A stretch of 64,000 nt of DNA from Bdellovibrio svalbardensis (GCF_029531655.1 NZ_JANRMI010000004.1:1-64000), one strand, 5' to 3'. Numbered from the stretch's first letter, positions 17,973-27,245 are shown. The notes: generated from the letters alone by a model not told the origin. Numbers and translations are program-made.

Positions 17973-18959
17973 TTAGTAATCACAAGGGGCTACGACGGGT
18001 TGAGCCTTGCAAGTAATGCTGCTTTTTTGCGCATCAACGGCACTTTCCTCCGCCCATTGACCATTTGCGTTGCAACGGCGACGGACGCAAGACACCCCTT
18101 CTTTAGCGAGCAAACAGTCTTTCTTCTCTTTCTTGGGATTGTTCAGACAGATCCAAACACACTGATTGAATTTTGCAGCAGGCGCCGAGCAGATCGCCCC
18201 AGATCTTTTCGCCTCTTCGTGGGCCTTCTTCTCCTGGGCTTTTCGTCTCTCGGCATTCTTTTGCAGCTTTTGGGCTTCATCCGAGAATGCCGCAAGTTCC
18301 TTTTTACTGATTGCCGTGACCGGAGTCAGGTGGCCGCGCGGGATTTTCTTACCCTTTAAAAGGATATCGTAAGCGATCTCCTTGCCTTCAAGTATTCCTT
18401 GAAAGCCCGCTTCTTGACCTTCTTTAACCGGCGCAACCTCTTCGCCGTTTAGGGCCGAAAACTCCATGTAACCCTTGAAGACTTTAACGCCTGCAAATGC
18501 TTTTTCAGAGTTCATGCTAAAGACGAAGTCGCCTTTAGGAGCCAAGAACTCAAACAAATCCGAACGAAGAGCGACATTGTAAGCAGGCTTTTCTTCGGTC
18601 AACTGCTGCCAGCGCAAGCTCCCCTTTTCAAGAATGATAACGGGAGCCTCGCCCCCTTCGAAACTGATGGTGGGAAGAAGAACTTCGGAATTCTCCAAAA
18701 CGGTGAAACTGCGATAAGCATCAAGATTTACTTTAACTGTTCCTGCCTCGGAAGTTTCAATCACGGCACGCTCAACCAAGGGTGATTTCAGGCTTAAAGT
18801 TTGTTTTTTGTTGTCCTTGCCACTGAGCCACGCCTGCCCATGAACTTCCTGGATGGAGGGATATTTAGAGGCCGCGCTCGCCGATGCTCCGGCAACAACA
18901 AGACTACCAAACACCATTAAGGTCGCAGAGAAAATACTAGGAAGACTTTTTACGAACAC
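17973..18959 (-). CDS. Exported FecR-domain protein with Cys-rich tail
   Basis: 328 residues from GTG 18959, which has GGGAG seven bases upstream and opens a signal peptide ending ASASAA. The longer frame runs inside the glycosyltransferase gene. A FecR-like beta domain lies at about 35-190, a Lys/Glu/Ala coiled segment at about 225-260, and the last 75 residues hold eight Cys (for example VWICLNNP, SCVRRRCN), likely a disulfide knot. FecR domains also occur in envelope proteins not tied to iron. The start overlaps the upstream glycosyltransferase by 23 bases. Confidence 0.7.
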   Translation of the reverse strand: MFVKSLPSIFSATLMVFGSLVVAGASASAASKYPSIQEVHGQAWLSGKDNKKQTLSLKSPLVERAVIETSEAGTVKVNLDAYRSFTVLENSEVLLPTISFEGGEAPVIILEKGSLRWQQLTEEKPAYNVALRSDLFEFLAPKGDFVFSMNSEKAFAGVKVFKGYMEFSALNGEEVAPVKEGQEAGFQGILEGKEIAYDILLKGKKIPRGHLTPVTAISKKELAAFSDEAQKLQKNAERRKAQEKKAHEEAKRSGAICSAPAAKFNQCVWICLNNPKKEKKDCLLAKEGVSCVRRRCNANGQWAEESAVDAQKSSITCKAQPVVAPCDY

Positions 18960-19758
18960 GTTGCAGCTCCCAAAGTTTGGCAAAACGTAAGAAGATGGAA
19001 TAGGCAGCACCGACTGAGATAATAAATCCCGCCGTTCCGTCCATGAAACCTCTTTTAAAAAAATAAGTCTCGATGAACTTAGACATCGGCTTGGTAACCA
19101 GCTTGAAGTAAGAAAACTTCTTCCCCGCCTCATGAAGCTGTTGCGCCCCCAAAGTGGAATAGCGGTCGTTCGTGATGACTTGATCGCTTAAGTCATCAAA
19201 CACCCAATGGAGCAAAGGAGCCTTCATCGCAACCCTCGCCTTCACTTCCACTTTTTCATGCAAAGCTGCGGAATTCCACTGAGATTTATCCTTATTAAAC
19301 AACCTGAGCTGATAGTCAGGATACCAGCCACCATGGCCAATCCAGCGCCCCAGATGATAGGACTTACGCGGGAACAAATAGCCCGTTTCAGGATCGAGAC
19401 TTGTGAAGACCTCTATAATTTCGGCGGCCAACTCAGGGCTGAGAGCTTCATCGGCATCCAAAGAGATCACCCAGGAGTTCTTCGCCTGGCTGGTCGCAAA
19501 GGCCTTTTGAGGGCCAAAACCTTTCCATTTCTCTTGAAAAACCCGGGCGCCACACTGTTTTGAGATCTCAACGGTGCGATCCGTCGAAAAGCTATCGACA
19601 ACCACGATATCGTCGGCAAAAGGTGCGGAACGAATGCAGCGCTCGATATGAGCTTCTTCATTCAGGGCAATGATCACGAGGGAGATGGGAAGTTTCGTCA
19701 CCCTTTTAGGGTCTCTTTGGATCAAGGTCTTGTCAAATGATTCGCGAGTCGCTAACAT
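18937..19758 (-). CDS. Glycosyltransferase family 2, WaaE/LgtF-like (LPS core)
   Basis: 273 residues. N-terminal GT-A fold: ISLVIIALNEEAHIERCI, then VVDSFSTDRT, and the DxD-like SLDADEAL. This is the arrangement of LPS core beta-1,4-glucosyltransferases of the WaaE/KdtX group. The C-terminal part has an amphipathic helix and a hydrophobic segment near 250. It likely adds a hexose to inner-core heptose at the cytoplasmic face. The acceptor is inferred from the family only. It overlaps the FecR-like gene and diverges from the barrel-mreB pair. Confidence 0.85.
   Translation of the reverse strand: MLATRESFDKTLIQRDPKRVTKLPISLVIIALNEEAHIERCIRSAPFADDIVVVDSFSTDRTVEISKQCGARVFQEKWKGFGPQKAFATSQAKNSWVISLDADEALSPELAAEIIEVFTSLDPETGYLFPRKSYHLGRWIGHGGWYPDYQLRLFNKDKSQWNSAALHEKVEVKARVAMKAPLLHWVFDDLSDQVITNDRYSTLGAQQLHEAGKKFSYFKLVTKPMSKFIETYFFKRGFMDGTAGFIISVGAAYSIFLRFAKLWELQRVRKKSS
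19730..19758 (+). promoter_or_regulatory. Sigma-70 promoter for barrel gene and mreB
   Basis: TTGTCA (19730-19735), a 17-base spacer, then TAACAT (19753-19758). The predicted start of transcription is about 20 bases before the ATG at 19785. The minus-10 box coincides with the start codon of the divergent glycosyltransferase. Confidence 0.5.
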
Positions 19759-19784
19759 TTTTGAAGTTTGAAAGGTTTTACCCG

Positions 19785-20411
19785 ATGAATTTTGCCAAAT
19801 ACGTTACCAGCTCCTTTGTTCTAGGTCTTTTTTTGAGCTCCACTGCTAATGCCTACCTGAGCATTGCGGAATCCGGAGAATTGCTTCCTCAAGGTTCTTA
19901 TCAAGTGGGCTTTGAGCCACAACTTCTTACCAGCAAAAACAGCGGTGGGAATTTTGATTTGTTCTTTGATACAACTGTGAATGAATCAACAAGTGCGCGT
20001 ATCTTGTTGGGCGGAGGCACGATTGACTTCAATGCTTTTGGTAGCGTCAAATGGGTTCCTTTCCCAGATGTCGACAAACAACCTGCAATGGGACTTCGCT
20101 TCGGCGCCGGCATCGCTCGTGACGAAGATGAAAATATCATTCAATTGCAGTTCGCACCTCTTGTGAGCAAGAAGTATGACACAGAGTATGGCTTGGCGGT
20201 CCCTTACCTCTCCGTACCGTTTACATTTCTTAATACAAAAAAAGAAAATTATGTGGCAACTAACCTCGCAGTGGGTTCAGAATTTCATTATCACGAATGG
20301 AACAATATGACCTTGGGTGGAGAGATCGGATTGGATCTTAACAAATCTTGGTCTTACATCTCTGTCTTCGCGACCTTCCCATTCGAAAGCAGCAAAGGAT
20401 TCGGTAAATAA
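19785..20411 (+). CDS. Small outer-membrane beta-barrel protein
   Basis: 208 residues from ATG 19785 (AAAGG upstream). The longer frame begins inside the divergent glycosyltransferase gene and masks the signal peptide, which ends SSTANA. The mature protein is alternating beta strands with aromatic belts (YLSVPFTFLN, MTLGGEIGLDL). It is probably an 8- to 10-strand barrel, although the last residues (ESSKGFGK) are not the usual terminal Phe. It is one base upstream of mreB, an unusual partner. Confidence 0.7.
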   Translation: MNFAKYVTSSFVLGLFLSSTANAYLSIAESGELLPQGSYQVGFEPQLLTSKNSGGNFDLFFDTTVNESTSARILLGGGTIDFNAFGSVKWVPFPDVDKQPAMGLRFGAGIARDEDENIIQLQFAPLVSKKYDTEYGLAVPYLSVPFTFLNTKKENYVATNLAVGSEFHYHEWNNMTLGGEIGLDLNKSWSYISVFATFPFESSKGFGK

Positions 20412-20412
20412 T

Positions 20413-21456
20413 ATGTTTTCTTGGTTCTTTAAAGACGAGGCTGGTACAGCCGCCGACCTGTATGTTGATTTAGGCACTGCGAACACTTTGATCGCAGCGC
20501 GCGGCAAAGGCATCATTTTGAATGAACCTTCTTTGATCGCTTACCAGCAAACCAGCCCTGGAAAAAAACGCGTGATCGCGGTGGGCACGGATGCCAAAGA
20601 AAAACTGGCGAACAATCCTGGAAATATCTTTGCGCAGAAACCAATTCGTGACGGAGTGATCGCGGACTTTGAAACGACTGAAGTGATGTTGAAACACTTC
20701 TTGAGTCAGCCTGGAGTGAAATCTGCGTTCTCTCGCCCTCGCGTGGTTGTGTCTTTGCCTTACGGCGTGACTGAGGTAGAGAAAAAAGCGGTTATTGAAT
20801 CTTGTAAAGCCGCTGGCGCTAAAGAAGTCTTCTTGATCGACGAACCCATGGCGGCGGCTATCGGTTCTGGCCTTAATGTGAAGGCGGCGGAAGGCTGCAT
20901 GATCATCGATATGGGTGGTGGCACGACAGAAGTGGCGGTCATTGCTCTAGCTGACATCGTTTATTGCCAAGCCGCTCGCGTGGGTGGCCACCGACTTGAC
21001 GATGCGATCATCGATTACTTCAAAAAATACAAAAAGTTTATCATCAACGAAAGCACGGCAGAATATCTGAAGGTCACTATCGGAACTGCCGTTCCTAAAA
21101 AAGACATTCGCGTTGCCAGCGTTACGGGCCGCGATGCTGACACAGGCATGAACAAAACTATTGAAGTGAGCTCTGAAGATGTGGGTCTTGCGATGAATAG
21201 CTGCCTTCAGGAAGTCATCAATGCAGTTCACAGAGCCTTGGAACACACTCCCCCGGAGCTTGTTTCTGATATTATTGAAACTGGAGTTGTTCTTGCCGGC
21301 GGTGGTGCTTTGATTCGCGATTTTGATTTGCGCATTCAAAACGAAGTGCGCCTTCCTGTGCGTGTGGCTGAGAATCCATTGGTTGCAATTGCTAAAGGCG
21401 GCGAGGCTGTCTTGAGTGATCCTGAGTTGCTCGATAAGATTCAACTCGAAGTATAA
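20413..21456 (+). CDS. mreB: Rod-shape actin MreB
   Basis: 347 residues starting at ATG 20413 right after the barrel gene. The longer frame is an artefact. Actin-fold nucleotide motifs are clear: phosphate-1 DLGTANTLIA, phosphate-2 DMGGGTTEVAV, adenosine GVVLAGGGALIRD. The length is normal for MreB. It polymerises on the inner membrane and guides side-wall murein synthesis. mreC, mreD and rodA are not adjacent, so this may be a stand-alone or second copy. Bdellovibrio is known to carry two MreB genes; which one this is cannot be told. Confidence 0.95.
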   Translation: MFSWFFKDEAGTAADLYVDLGTANTLIAARGKGIILNEPSLIAYQQTSPGKKRVIAVGTDAKEKLANNPGNIFAQKPIRDGVIADFETTEVMLKHFLSQPGVKSAFSRPRVVVSLPYGVTEVEKKAVIESCKAAGAKEVFLIDEPMAAAIGSGLNVKAAEGCMIIDMGGGTTEVAVIALADIVYCQAARVGGHRLDDAIIDYFKKYKKFIINESTAEYLKVTIGTAVPKKDIRVASVTGRDADTGMNKTIEVSSEDVGLAMNSCLQEVINAVHRALEHTPPELVSDIIETGVVLAGGGALIRDFDLRIQNEVRLPVRVAENPLVAIAKGGEAVLSDPELLDKIQLEV

Positions 21457-21466
21457 TTTCTTTAAG

Positions 21467-21494
21467 GCCGGAAGTAGACTCCTCTGCTTCCGGC
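21467..21494. terminator. Hairpin terminator between mreB and the aminotransferase
   Basis: GCCGGAAG (21467-21474) pairs perfectly with CTTCCGGC (21487-21494) between two convergent genes. Only weak T or A tracts flank it, so it may work in both directions with moderate strength. Confidence 0.65.
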
Positions 21495-21517
21495 AAATCT
21501 CATCTTAAACTGACGCA

Positions 21518-22486
21518 TTAAACAGGCGTCGCCTTAGGTCCGCTCTTGATATCTTCCCGAAGAAGCGCCAAAAGTTTTTTAGCCACAGGCCCCTGACGTC
21601 CCTCACCGATTTTCATTCCTTCAAAACTTGATACCGGTAACACATCCAAGGTCGTTCCGATCATCATGACCTCTTTGGCAGAGCGAATATCTTCTTCACT
21701 CAAATCTCTTTCCTGGATTGAAGCGATGGTTTTATCCTCGACAAGTTTTTTTGCGAGCTCAAAGGTGCGCATCATGGTCGTCCCTTTAAGAATTTGGCCA
21801 AGCTTAGGTCGCACAAGATTGTTGTTCTTATCCAGAAGGACAATGTTTTCTGTACTGGATTCGGTCAAAATATTTTGTGCATCGAAGCCTACGGTAAAAT
21901 CAATCTTGCGATCGACACTTTCTTTTTTCATCAAAACATTTTGCAAATAGTTGCAGCTTTTAATTCGTGCAAACCAAGGATCTTTCGGTGGAATGGCGCT
22001 CTTGCCGACACTCACCCCACTCACATATTTTTCCTCTGCCATAGGCTTAAGGGCAGTCACGACCAGATACATCTGCGAAGACAAGGATTCGTAAGGATTG
22101 GTCGTAAATCCACCTGGACCCCGAGAAATATAAAGTCGCAAAATTGCCGATGACTGCTTCGTGATTGCCGTCGTTTCTAAAATGACTTTTCTCATTTCTG
22201 AAAGTTCCATCGGCAGCGGCAAAGAGATCTGCTCGGCTGAAGAAGCTAGACGTTGTAAGTGCTCATCGAGAAGAAAAACTTTTCCATCTACGACCTTAAT
22301 GGCCTCAAATACACCGTCGCCGCGATGAACGATATGATCATCAATCGGAACCATCATCATCGAGGGATTTTCAATCACTCCGCCCCACCAAGTGCTGTAC
22401 ATAGCATAGTACTGCTCTTGTGCTGGATAGGATCTTTCGAGCAGTTTTTTCTGAACTTGTTCTGGACTGAGCACGACGATGGACAT
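21518..22486 (-). CDS. PLP aminotransferase class IV (branched-chain / D-amino-acid type)
   Basis: 322 residues of fold-type IV. HRGDGVFEAIKV, then the PLP-lysine region IKSCNYLQNVLMKKE, then LTESSTENIVLL and the GTTLDVLPV phosphate loop. This is the family of IlvE, D-alanine aminotransferase and aminodeoxychorismate lyase. Sequence alone does not settle the substrate; IlvE-like branched-chain transamination is the first guess. It stands alone, convergent to mreB. Confidence 0.88.
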   Translation of the reverse strand: MSIVVLSPEQVQKKLLERSYPAQEQYYAMYSTWWGGVIENPSMMMVPIDDHIVHRGDGVFEAIKVVDGKVFLLDEHLQRLASSAEQISLPLPMELSEMRKVILETTAITKQSSAILRLYISRGPGGFTTNPYESLSSQMYLVVTALKPMAEEKYVSGVSVGKSAIPPKDPWFARIKSCNYLQNVLMKKESVDRKIDFTVGFDAQNILTESSTENIVLLDKNNNLVRPKLGQILKGTTMMRTFELAKKLVEDKTIASIQERDLSEEDIRSAKEVMMIGTTLDVLPVSSFEGMKIGEGRQGPVAKKLLALLREDIKSGPKATPV

Positions 22487-22651
22487 GCAGAAACTCCTTT
22501 GGGCCTTCGAGATTAGTCTATTTCCCTATCATCCAGCAGGAAAGATTTTTTGCTTTTTAATTTGACCTGACGCAATGGAAATCCGGAAAATAGAGTCTGT
22601 TAAAAAAACACTCCGGCATCGTCGGAGCCGGCCACATCAGGAGGATGTCCC

Positions 22652-23530
22652 ATGCTTTTTCGTGTGTTACTCGTTCTATCACTCGTAAATCTTTCAGCTT
22701 GTTCATATTTCACAAAACGTCGCAATCCATCACAAGAAACAAAAGTGATGCTGAAAGATGACCAAGGGAATGCCAAAGAAGCACCCGCACAGGCTTCATC
22801 AACTGGCGCAAAGGAATTAACTCCGATCAATCCGAATGAAGCCGAAGCTGCAGCGCAAGCGCAGGAAATGAAAGAGGCCGTCGCAGAAGCCGCGGCCCAT
22901 GTTCAAGCATCTCATGGCAAAGCTGAACGCGAAGCCGGACCGGTTTCTGCGGAAAAAGCTTTGGGCTGGTTGCGCAATGGCAATACGCGCTTTATGAAGG
23001 GGTCTGTCCGCAAAGACGGAGCTTCTACCAAGGACCGCGTTCGTTTGGCGCAAGGTCAGAAACCTCACTCTATCATCTTGTCATGCAGTGACTCTCGCGT
23101 TCCACCTGAAGTCGTTTTTGACCAAAAATTGGGCGAAGTGTTTGTGATCCGCACCGCTGGTGAGTCCGTGGATAACAATGTGATCGGAAGCATCGAATAC
23201 GCGGTCTCCCACTTGGGTTCAAATCTGATTGTTGTCATGGGTCATGAGTCTTGCGGCGGCGTGCGTGCCACTTTGGATGCCATTTCAGGTGCACAAATGC
23301 CAAGCCCAGCATTGACAGGCCTTGTAAACGACCTCAAGCCTCGTCTATTGAAATTCAAAGGTGTTCCTCAATCGCCAGGCCTTTTCGAAGAAGGTTGGTC
23401 AAATGTAGATGGGATAGCGCGCGATCTTGTTCTGCGTTCAGAAATCCTGCGTGACGCTGTCACCTCTGGTGAGGTAAAGATTGTCAGAGCTATGTACCAT
23501 CTTGAATCTGGAAATGTGGAGTTTAAGTAG
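22652..23530 (+). CDS. Lipoprotein beta-carbonic anhydrase
   Basis: 292 residues. A lipobox LSAC at 14-17 shows export and lipidation, with Ser at +2 favouring the outer membrane. An Ala/Glu-rich linker runs to about 95, then the beta-carbonic anhydrase domain: Cys145, Asp147, Arg149 in CSDSR, and His198/Cys201 in GHESCGG, complete zinc and dyad residues. It interconverts CO2 and bicarbonate, here outside the cytoplasm. Its stop is 3 bases before metG. A weak promoter candidate (TTGACC at 22562 and AAAATA at 22587) lies upstream. Confidence 0.92.
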   Translation: MLFRVLLVLSLVNLSACSYFTKRRNPSQETKVMLKDDQGNAKEAPAQASSTGAKELTPINPNEAEAAAQAQEMKEAVAEAAAHVQASHGKAEREAGPVSAEKALGWLRNGNTRFMKGSVRKDGASTKDRVRLAQGQKPHSIILSCSDSRVPPEVVFDQKLGEVFVIRTAGESVDNNVIGSIEYAVSHLGSNLIVVMGHESCGGVRATLDAISGAQMPSPALTGLVNDLKPRLLKFKGVPQSPGLFEEGWSNVDGIARDLVLRSEILRDAVTSGEVKIVRAMYHLESGNVEFK

Positions 23531-23533
23531 TTT

Positions 23534-25636
23534 ATGTCCCACGGTGTACCCCAAAATCTGCAGCAACGTAAAATTCTAATCACAACGGCCTTGCCTTACG
23601 CCAACGGTTATATTCACCTTGGTCACTTGGTAGAGTACCTCCAGGCAGACTTCTGGACGAGATTCCAGAACATGCGTGGCAATGAATGTGTTTATATTTG
23701 CGCAGATGATACTCACGGCACACCGATCATGGTGAAAGCCCGTGAATTGGGCATCACTCCAGAGGCTTTGATTGCACAAAGCTATAAAGAGCACACTCAG
23801 GATTTTGCGGACTTCCAAATTGAGTTCTCGCACTACGGTTCGACGAACTCTCCGGAAAACAAAGCCCTTTGTGAATTTTTCTATGAAAAAATGGTTGCGG
23901 GTGGCCACACTCGCAAGCAAGGCATTAAACAGCTTTATTGTGAACACGATAAAATGTTTTTGCCAGATCGCTTTGTAAAAGGGACTTGCCCTAAATGTGG
24001 AGCGCAAGAACAGTATGGCGATTCCTGTGATGTTTGCGGATCGACTTACTCCCCGAGCGACATGAAGAACGTGCACTGTTCTTTATGCGGAACAGCTCCT
24101 GTTTTGAAAGACAGCGAAAGCATATTCTTTAAATTGAATGATTTTAAAGCCTACCTGGAAGAATGGATTCCAAAACATTCTTCGCCTGAGATTTCTAAAA
24201 AAATGCTCGAGTGGTTCAACGAAGATCTTCATGATTTGGATATCTCTCGTGATGAACCTTACTTTGGCTTTGCCATCCCGGGGACGAACAATAAAAAGTT
24301 CTTCTACGTCTGGGTGGATGCTCCGATGGGCTATATGTCTTCGACTGAGCAATGGGCGAAGGCTCGTGGTAAATCTCTGAAAGACATCTGGCAGGATCCA
24401 AGCCGTGAAATCTATCATTTCATCGGCAAAGACATTGCCCGTTTCCATACGATCTTCTGGCCCGCTTTCTTGAAGGCCGCTGATCTTCGTTCCCCGAATC
24501 AAGTTTTTGTTCATGGTCACTTGATGGTCAATGGCGAGAAGATGTCGAAGTCCAAAGGGACTTTCATTGCCGCTCGTACTTATTTGAATCATATGAATCC
24601 TGAACACTTGCGCTATTACTATGCGACGAAACTTTCTAGCTCTGTCGATGATATCGATTTGAATTTGGAAGATTTCATCAACCGTGTGAATTCAGAGCTT
24701 GTGGGTAAAATCACAAACCTAGGATCTCGCGGTGGTCAAATGTTGAAAAAGAAAATGGATGGCAAGATGAGCACTCCGGATGCGGAAGGTGCGAAGCTTA
24801 TCACCCATGCTCAGGAAAAAGGCGAAGTGATTGCCGGTCACTTTGAAGCTCGTGATTTTGCCAAAGCCATCCATGAGATTCGTTCATTGGCAGATGAAGC
24901 CAATAAATACTTTGATGAAAAAGCTCCCTGGAAGACTTTGGAAGCAGATCCTGAGGGAACAAAACAAGTCATCACGACGACTTTGAATATGTTCCGTTTG
25001 TTGGCAATTTACTTGAAGCCAATTCTTCCGTTCTACACTGCAAAAGTTGCAAAACTTTTGGGTGAGGCGGATTACAAATGGTCTGATATCAAAACGGTTC
25101 TAACGAATCGTGAGATCAACGATTACGAGCATCTTGCTGTTCGCATCGAGACTGACAAAGTTAAGGCGATGGTTGAAGAAAGCCGTAAGATCAATGAAGA
25201 AATCCAGGCGGCGAAGAAAGCAAGCTCGACGGCAGTCGCAACTCCTGCTCCTGCGGCAAAACCTGGTAAAGCGGCATCTGCAGAAGATCGCAATGCTGAA
25301 AAGCCAGCGGAAATTGAATTTGCTGACTTTGAAAAAGTTGATCTTCGCATTGGTCAGATTATTGAGGCTGAAGAAATCAAAGAGGCTGACAAGCTTCTTC
25401 GTTTGAAAGTTGATATTGGTGGCGGCGAAACTCGTCAGATTATTGCGGGCATCAAGTCCGCTTACAAAGCCGAACAACTTTTGGGCCGTAAGGTCTTAGT
25501 CTGTGTAAATTTAAAGCCTCGTAAGATGAAGTTTGGCATGTCTGAAGGCATGGTTCTGGCTGCGGGAAGCGGCGGATCTGATCTGTTCGTTCTTTCAGCG
25601 GACGATGGAGCCCAAGTCGGCCAACGAGTTAAATAA
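23534..25636 (+). CDS. metG: Methionyl-tRNA synthetase
   Basis: 700 residues. Class I signature HLGH at 28-31 and KMSKS at 336-340. A two-knuckle zinc insert has Cys pairs (CPKCG, CDVCG, CSLCG). An anticodon-binding helical domain follows, and a C-terminal OB-fold tRNA-binding domain (about 590-700, KVDLRIGQI) sits after an Ala/Lys linker. It is the long MetG form that dimerises through the OB domain. It follows the carbonic anhydrase gene without space and overlaps the SpoU gene by one base (TAATG). Confidence 0.97.
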   Translation: MSHGVPQNLQQRKILITTALPYANGYIHLGHLVEYLQADFWTRFQNMRGNECVYICADDTHGTPIMVKARELGITPEALIAQSYKEHTQDFADFQIEFSHYGSTNSPENKALCEFFYEKMVAGGHTRKQGIKQLYCEHDKMFLPDRFVKGTCPKCGAQEQYGDSCDVCGSTYSPSDMKNVHCSLCGTAPVLKDSESIFFKLNDFKAYLEEWIPKHSSPEISKKMLEWFNEDLHDLDISRDEPYFGFAIPGTNNKKFFYVWVDAPMGYMSSTEQWAKARGKSLKDIWQDPSREIYHFIGKDIARFHTIFWPAFLKAADLRSPNQVFVHGHLMVNGEKMSKSKGTFIAARTYLNHMNPEHLRYYYATKLSSSVDDIDLNLEDFINRVNSELVGKITNLGSRGGQMLKKKMDGKMSTPDAEGAKLITHAQEKGEVIAGHFEARDFAKAIHEIRSLADEANKYFDEKAPWKTLEADPEGTKQVITTTLNMFRLLAIYLKPILPFYTAKVAKLLGEADYKWSDIKTVLTNREINDYEHLAVRIETDKVKAMVEESRKINEEIQAAKKASSTAVATPAPAAKPGKAASAEDRNAEKPAEIEFADFEKVDLRIGQIIEAEEIKEADKLLRLKVDIGGGETRQIIAGIKSAYKAEQLLGRKVLVCVNLKPRKMKFGMSEGMVLAAGSGGSDLFVLSADDGAQVGQRVK

Positions 25637-26412
25637 TGAGTCCTCAAGACAAGAAATCCCTCGAAGAAATTCATAAGCTTTTTTTAGAGCTTGAGAAGAC
25701 CTCGGGGGATTCTTCGTTTGATACCGTCAAACTTAAGGACCTCAAAGAACGCATCCAAGCTCTTTCCCTCTCCGAAATCATTGATGTCAGCAGACTGTCT
25801 TCCCTCGAGAAGCATCTTGTGGCAGATATGACCTTAAAGCACTTTGTGAGCTTTGCGATTCCTTTTGAGCGCGCTCTTCATAAAACTTTGCAAGATGACG
25901 AGTTCTTGATTGTTGAGAATGACAAGCTTGCCGGCGAACAGGAAAAGCTTCCCCTCGTTTTTGTTTTGGATAATATTCGTTCAGCCTTCAATGTGGGCTC
26001 GATCTTTCGGACCGCGGAATGCCTCGGTGCCGAGAAGGTTTATCTTTGCGGCTATACGCCCCTGCCGACGCAATGGAAGGTCGAAAAGACCGCGATGGGA
26101 ACGCACGAGTATATGGATTGGCAAGAAGGCGGAAAGCTTTTTGAATGCCTCGAAACTTTGAAAGAAGAAGGCTACCAACTGGTCGCCCTTGAGACGGCAG
26201 CCAGTGCTGTGGATTTGTACGAAGAATTCCCCTCGGAGCCGACTGCTTTTATTTTAGGTAACGAGCGCTTTGGCCTGGATCCGGAAATTTTAAAACTTAT
26301 TGATGAAGTTCGCATTGTTCCTTTGCGTGGCCGAAAGAACTCCCTCAATGTGGGAGTCACTGCGGCGGTGGCTGGTTTTGAATGGATGAGACAATGGCGA
26401 GCGAGAAAATAG
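25636..26412 (+). CDS. SpoU (TrmH-type) 2-prime-O RNA methyltransferase
   Basis: 258 residues. A helical N-terminal part of about 90 residues precedes the SPOUT domain with its three motifs: NIRSAFNVGSIFRTAE, then LGNERFGL, then SLNVGVTAAVAGFEW. It methylates ribose in tRNA or rRNA using S-adenosylmethionine. The target is not deducible. The start overlaps the metG stop, and its end overlaps trmO by 31 bases, so the three form a translation-related operon. Confidence 0.92.
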   Translation: MSPQDKKSLEEIHKLFLELEKTSGDSSFDTVKLKDLKERIQALSLSEIIDVSRLSSLEKHLVADMTLKHFVSFAIPFERALHKTLQDDEFLIVENDKLAGEQEKLPLVFVLDNIRSAFNVGSIFRTAECLGAEKVYLCGYTPLPTQWKVEKTAMGTHEYMDWQEGGKLFECLETLKEEGYQLVALETAASAVDLYEEFPSEPTAFILGNERFGLDPEILKLIDEVRIVPLRGRKNSLNVGVTAAVAGFEWMRQWRARK

Positions 26413-27164
26413 AATTCACCCCGATCGGATACTTTCGCAGTTCACAGGTTCACCCCTACGAAGCGGGTCGACAACCCGATGCCCATCATGCGGAAGGTGT
26501 GATCGAACTTTCAAGTGGCAGCAATTTTGAACAGGCTCTGACAGGCCTTGAAGGCTGCGAGCGCATTTGGATTATTTTTCTTTTTCATCACAACAACCAT
26601 TGGAATCCGATGGTGCTTCCTCCGCGAGGGGTCGATTCCAAAATAGGTGTCTTCGCGACCAGATCCCCTTACCGACCAAATCCCGTCGGCATGAGCTGTG
26701 TGAAGGTTCTTAAGATTGATAAACTGAAGATCACCGTAGAAGGTGCGGATCTTTTAGATGGCTCCCCGATCTTGGATATTAAGCCTTATGTGGCGTATGC
26801 GGACTCTTTCCCTGGTAGCGAGCCGGAGTGGCTTAAATCGGCGGAAAAATTCGAAATTGGCTTTTCAGAACTGGTACTTCAACAACTTGAAGAGCTTGAA
26901 CGACAAGGACTGACTCAACTTCGCTCCTTCTTATTGCATCAGCTCGAGTACGAGCCTGCGAACTCAAAAAAGAAACGTGTGAAGGAAGAGGGCTCGGGAT
27001 ATGTTATCGCCTATCGCACTTGGCGGGCTTTTTTCAGATTAAATGGACTGAGTTTGAAAGTGGAAAGAATCTATTCTGGATACTCCCAGGATGATTTGCA
27101 AAAAGATGAAGACCCCTATTCAGACAAAGAACTACATCGAAAGTTTATTCTCAAATTTACCTAG
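26382..27164 (+). CDS. trmO: tRNA t6A37 N6-methyltransferase TrmO (TsaA family)
   Basis: 260 residues. The N-terminal TsaA/UPF0066 domain is clear: FTPIGYFRSS, then GVFATRSPYRPNPVGMS, then LDGSPILDIKPYV. The C-terminal part about 160-260 is the usual smaller domain. TrmO methylates t6A37 of some threonine tRNAs using S-adenosylmethionine. An in-frame ATG 12 bases later is an alternative start. Last gene of the metG operon. Confidence 0.9.
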   Translation: MDETMASEKIEFTPIGYFRSSQVHPYEAGRQPDAHHAEGVIELSSGSNFEQALTGLEGCERIWIIFLFHHNNHWNPMVLPPRGVDSKIGVFATRSPYRPNPVGMSCVKVLKIDKLKITVEGADLLDGSPILDIKPYVAYADSFPGSEPEWLKSAEKFEIGFSELVLQQLEELERQGLTQLRSFLLHQLEYEPANSKKKRVKEEGSGYVIAYRTWRAFFRLNGLSLKVERIYSGYSQDDLQKDEDPYSDKELHRKFILKFT

Positions 27165-27245
27165 AAAGCAAAAAGCAGTTCATGACATTGGTTTTGCCGC
27201 TGGCTTTACCGTATCGCGAACTGCCTTTACATCAGCGAATAGAAA

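Noticed and set aside
18960-19133. 58-codon upstream extension of the FecR-like protein
   Set aside because: It lies wholly in the glycosyltransferase gene and hides a good signal peptide that begins at GTG 18959.
25100-25477. Minus-strand 125-codon frame inside metG
   Set aside because: Shadow of the metG C-terminal domain with its Lys/Ala linker; Phe/Cys-rich nonsense protein.
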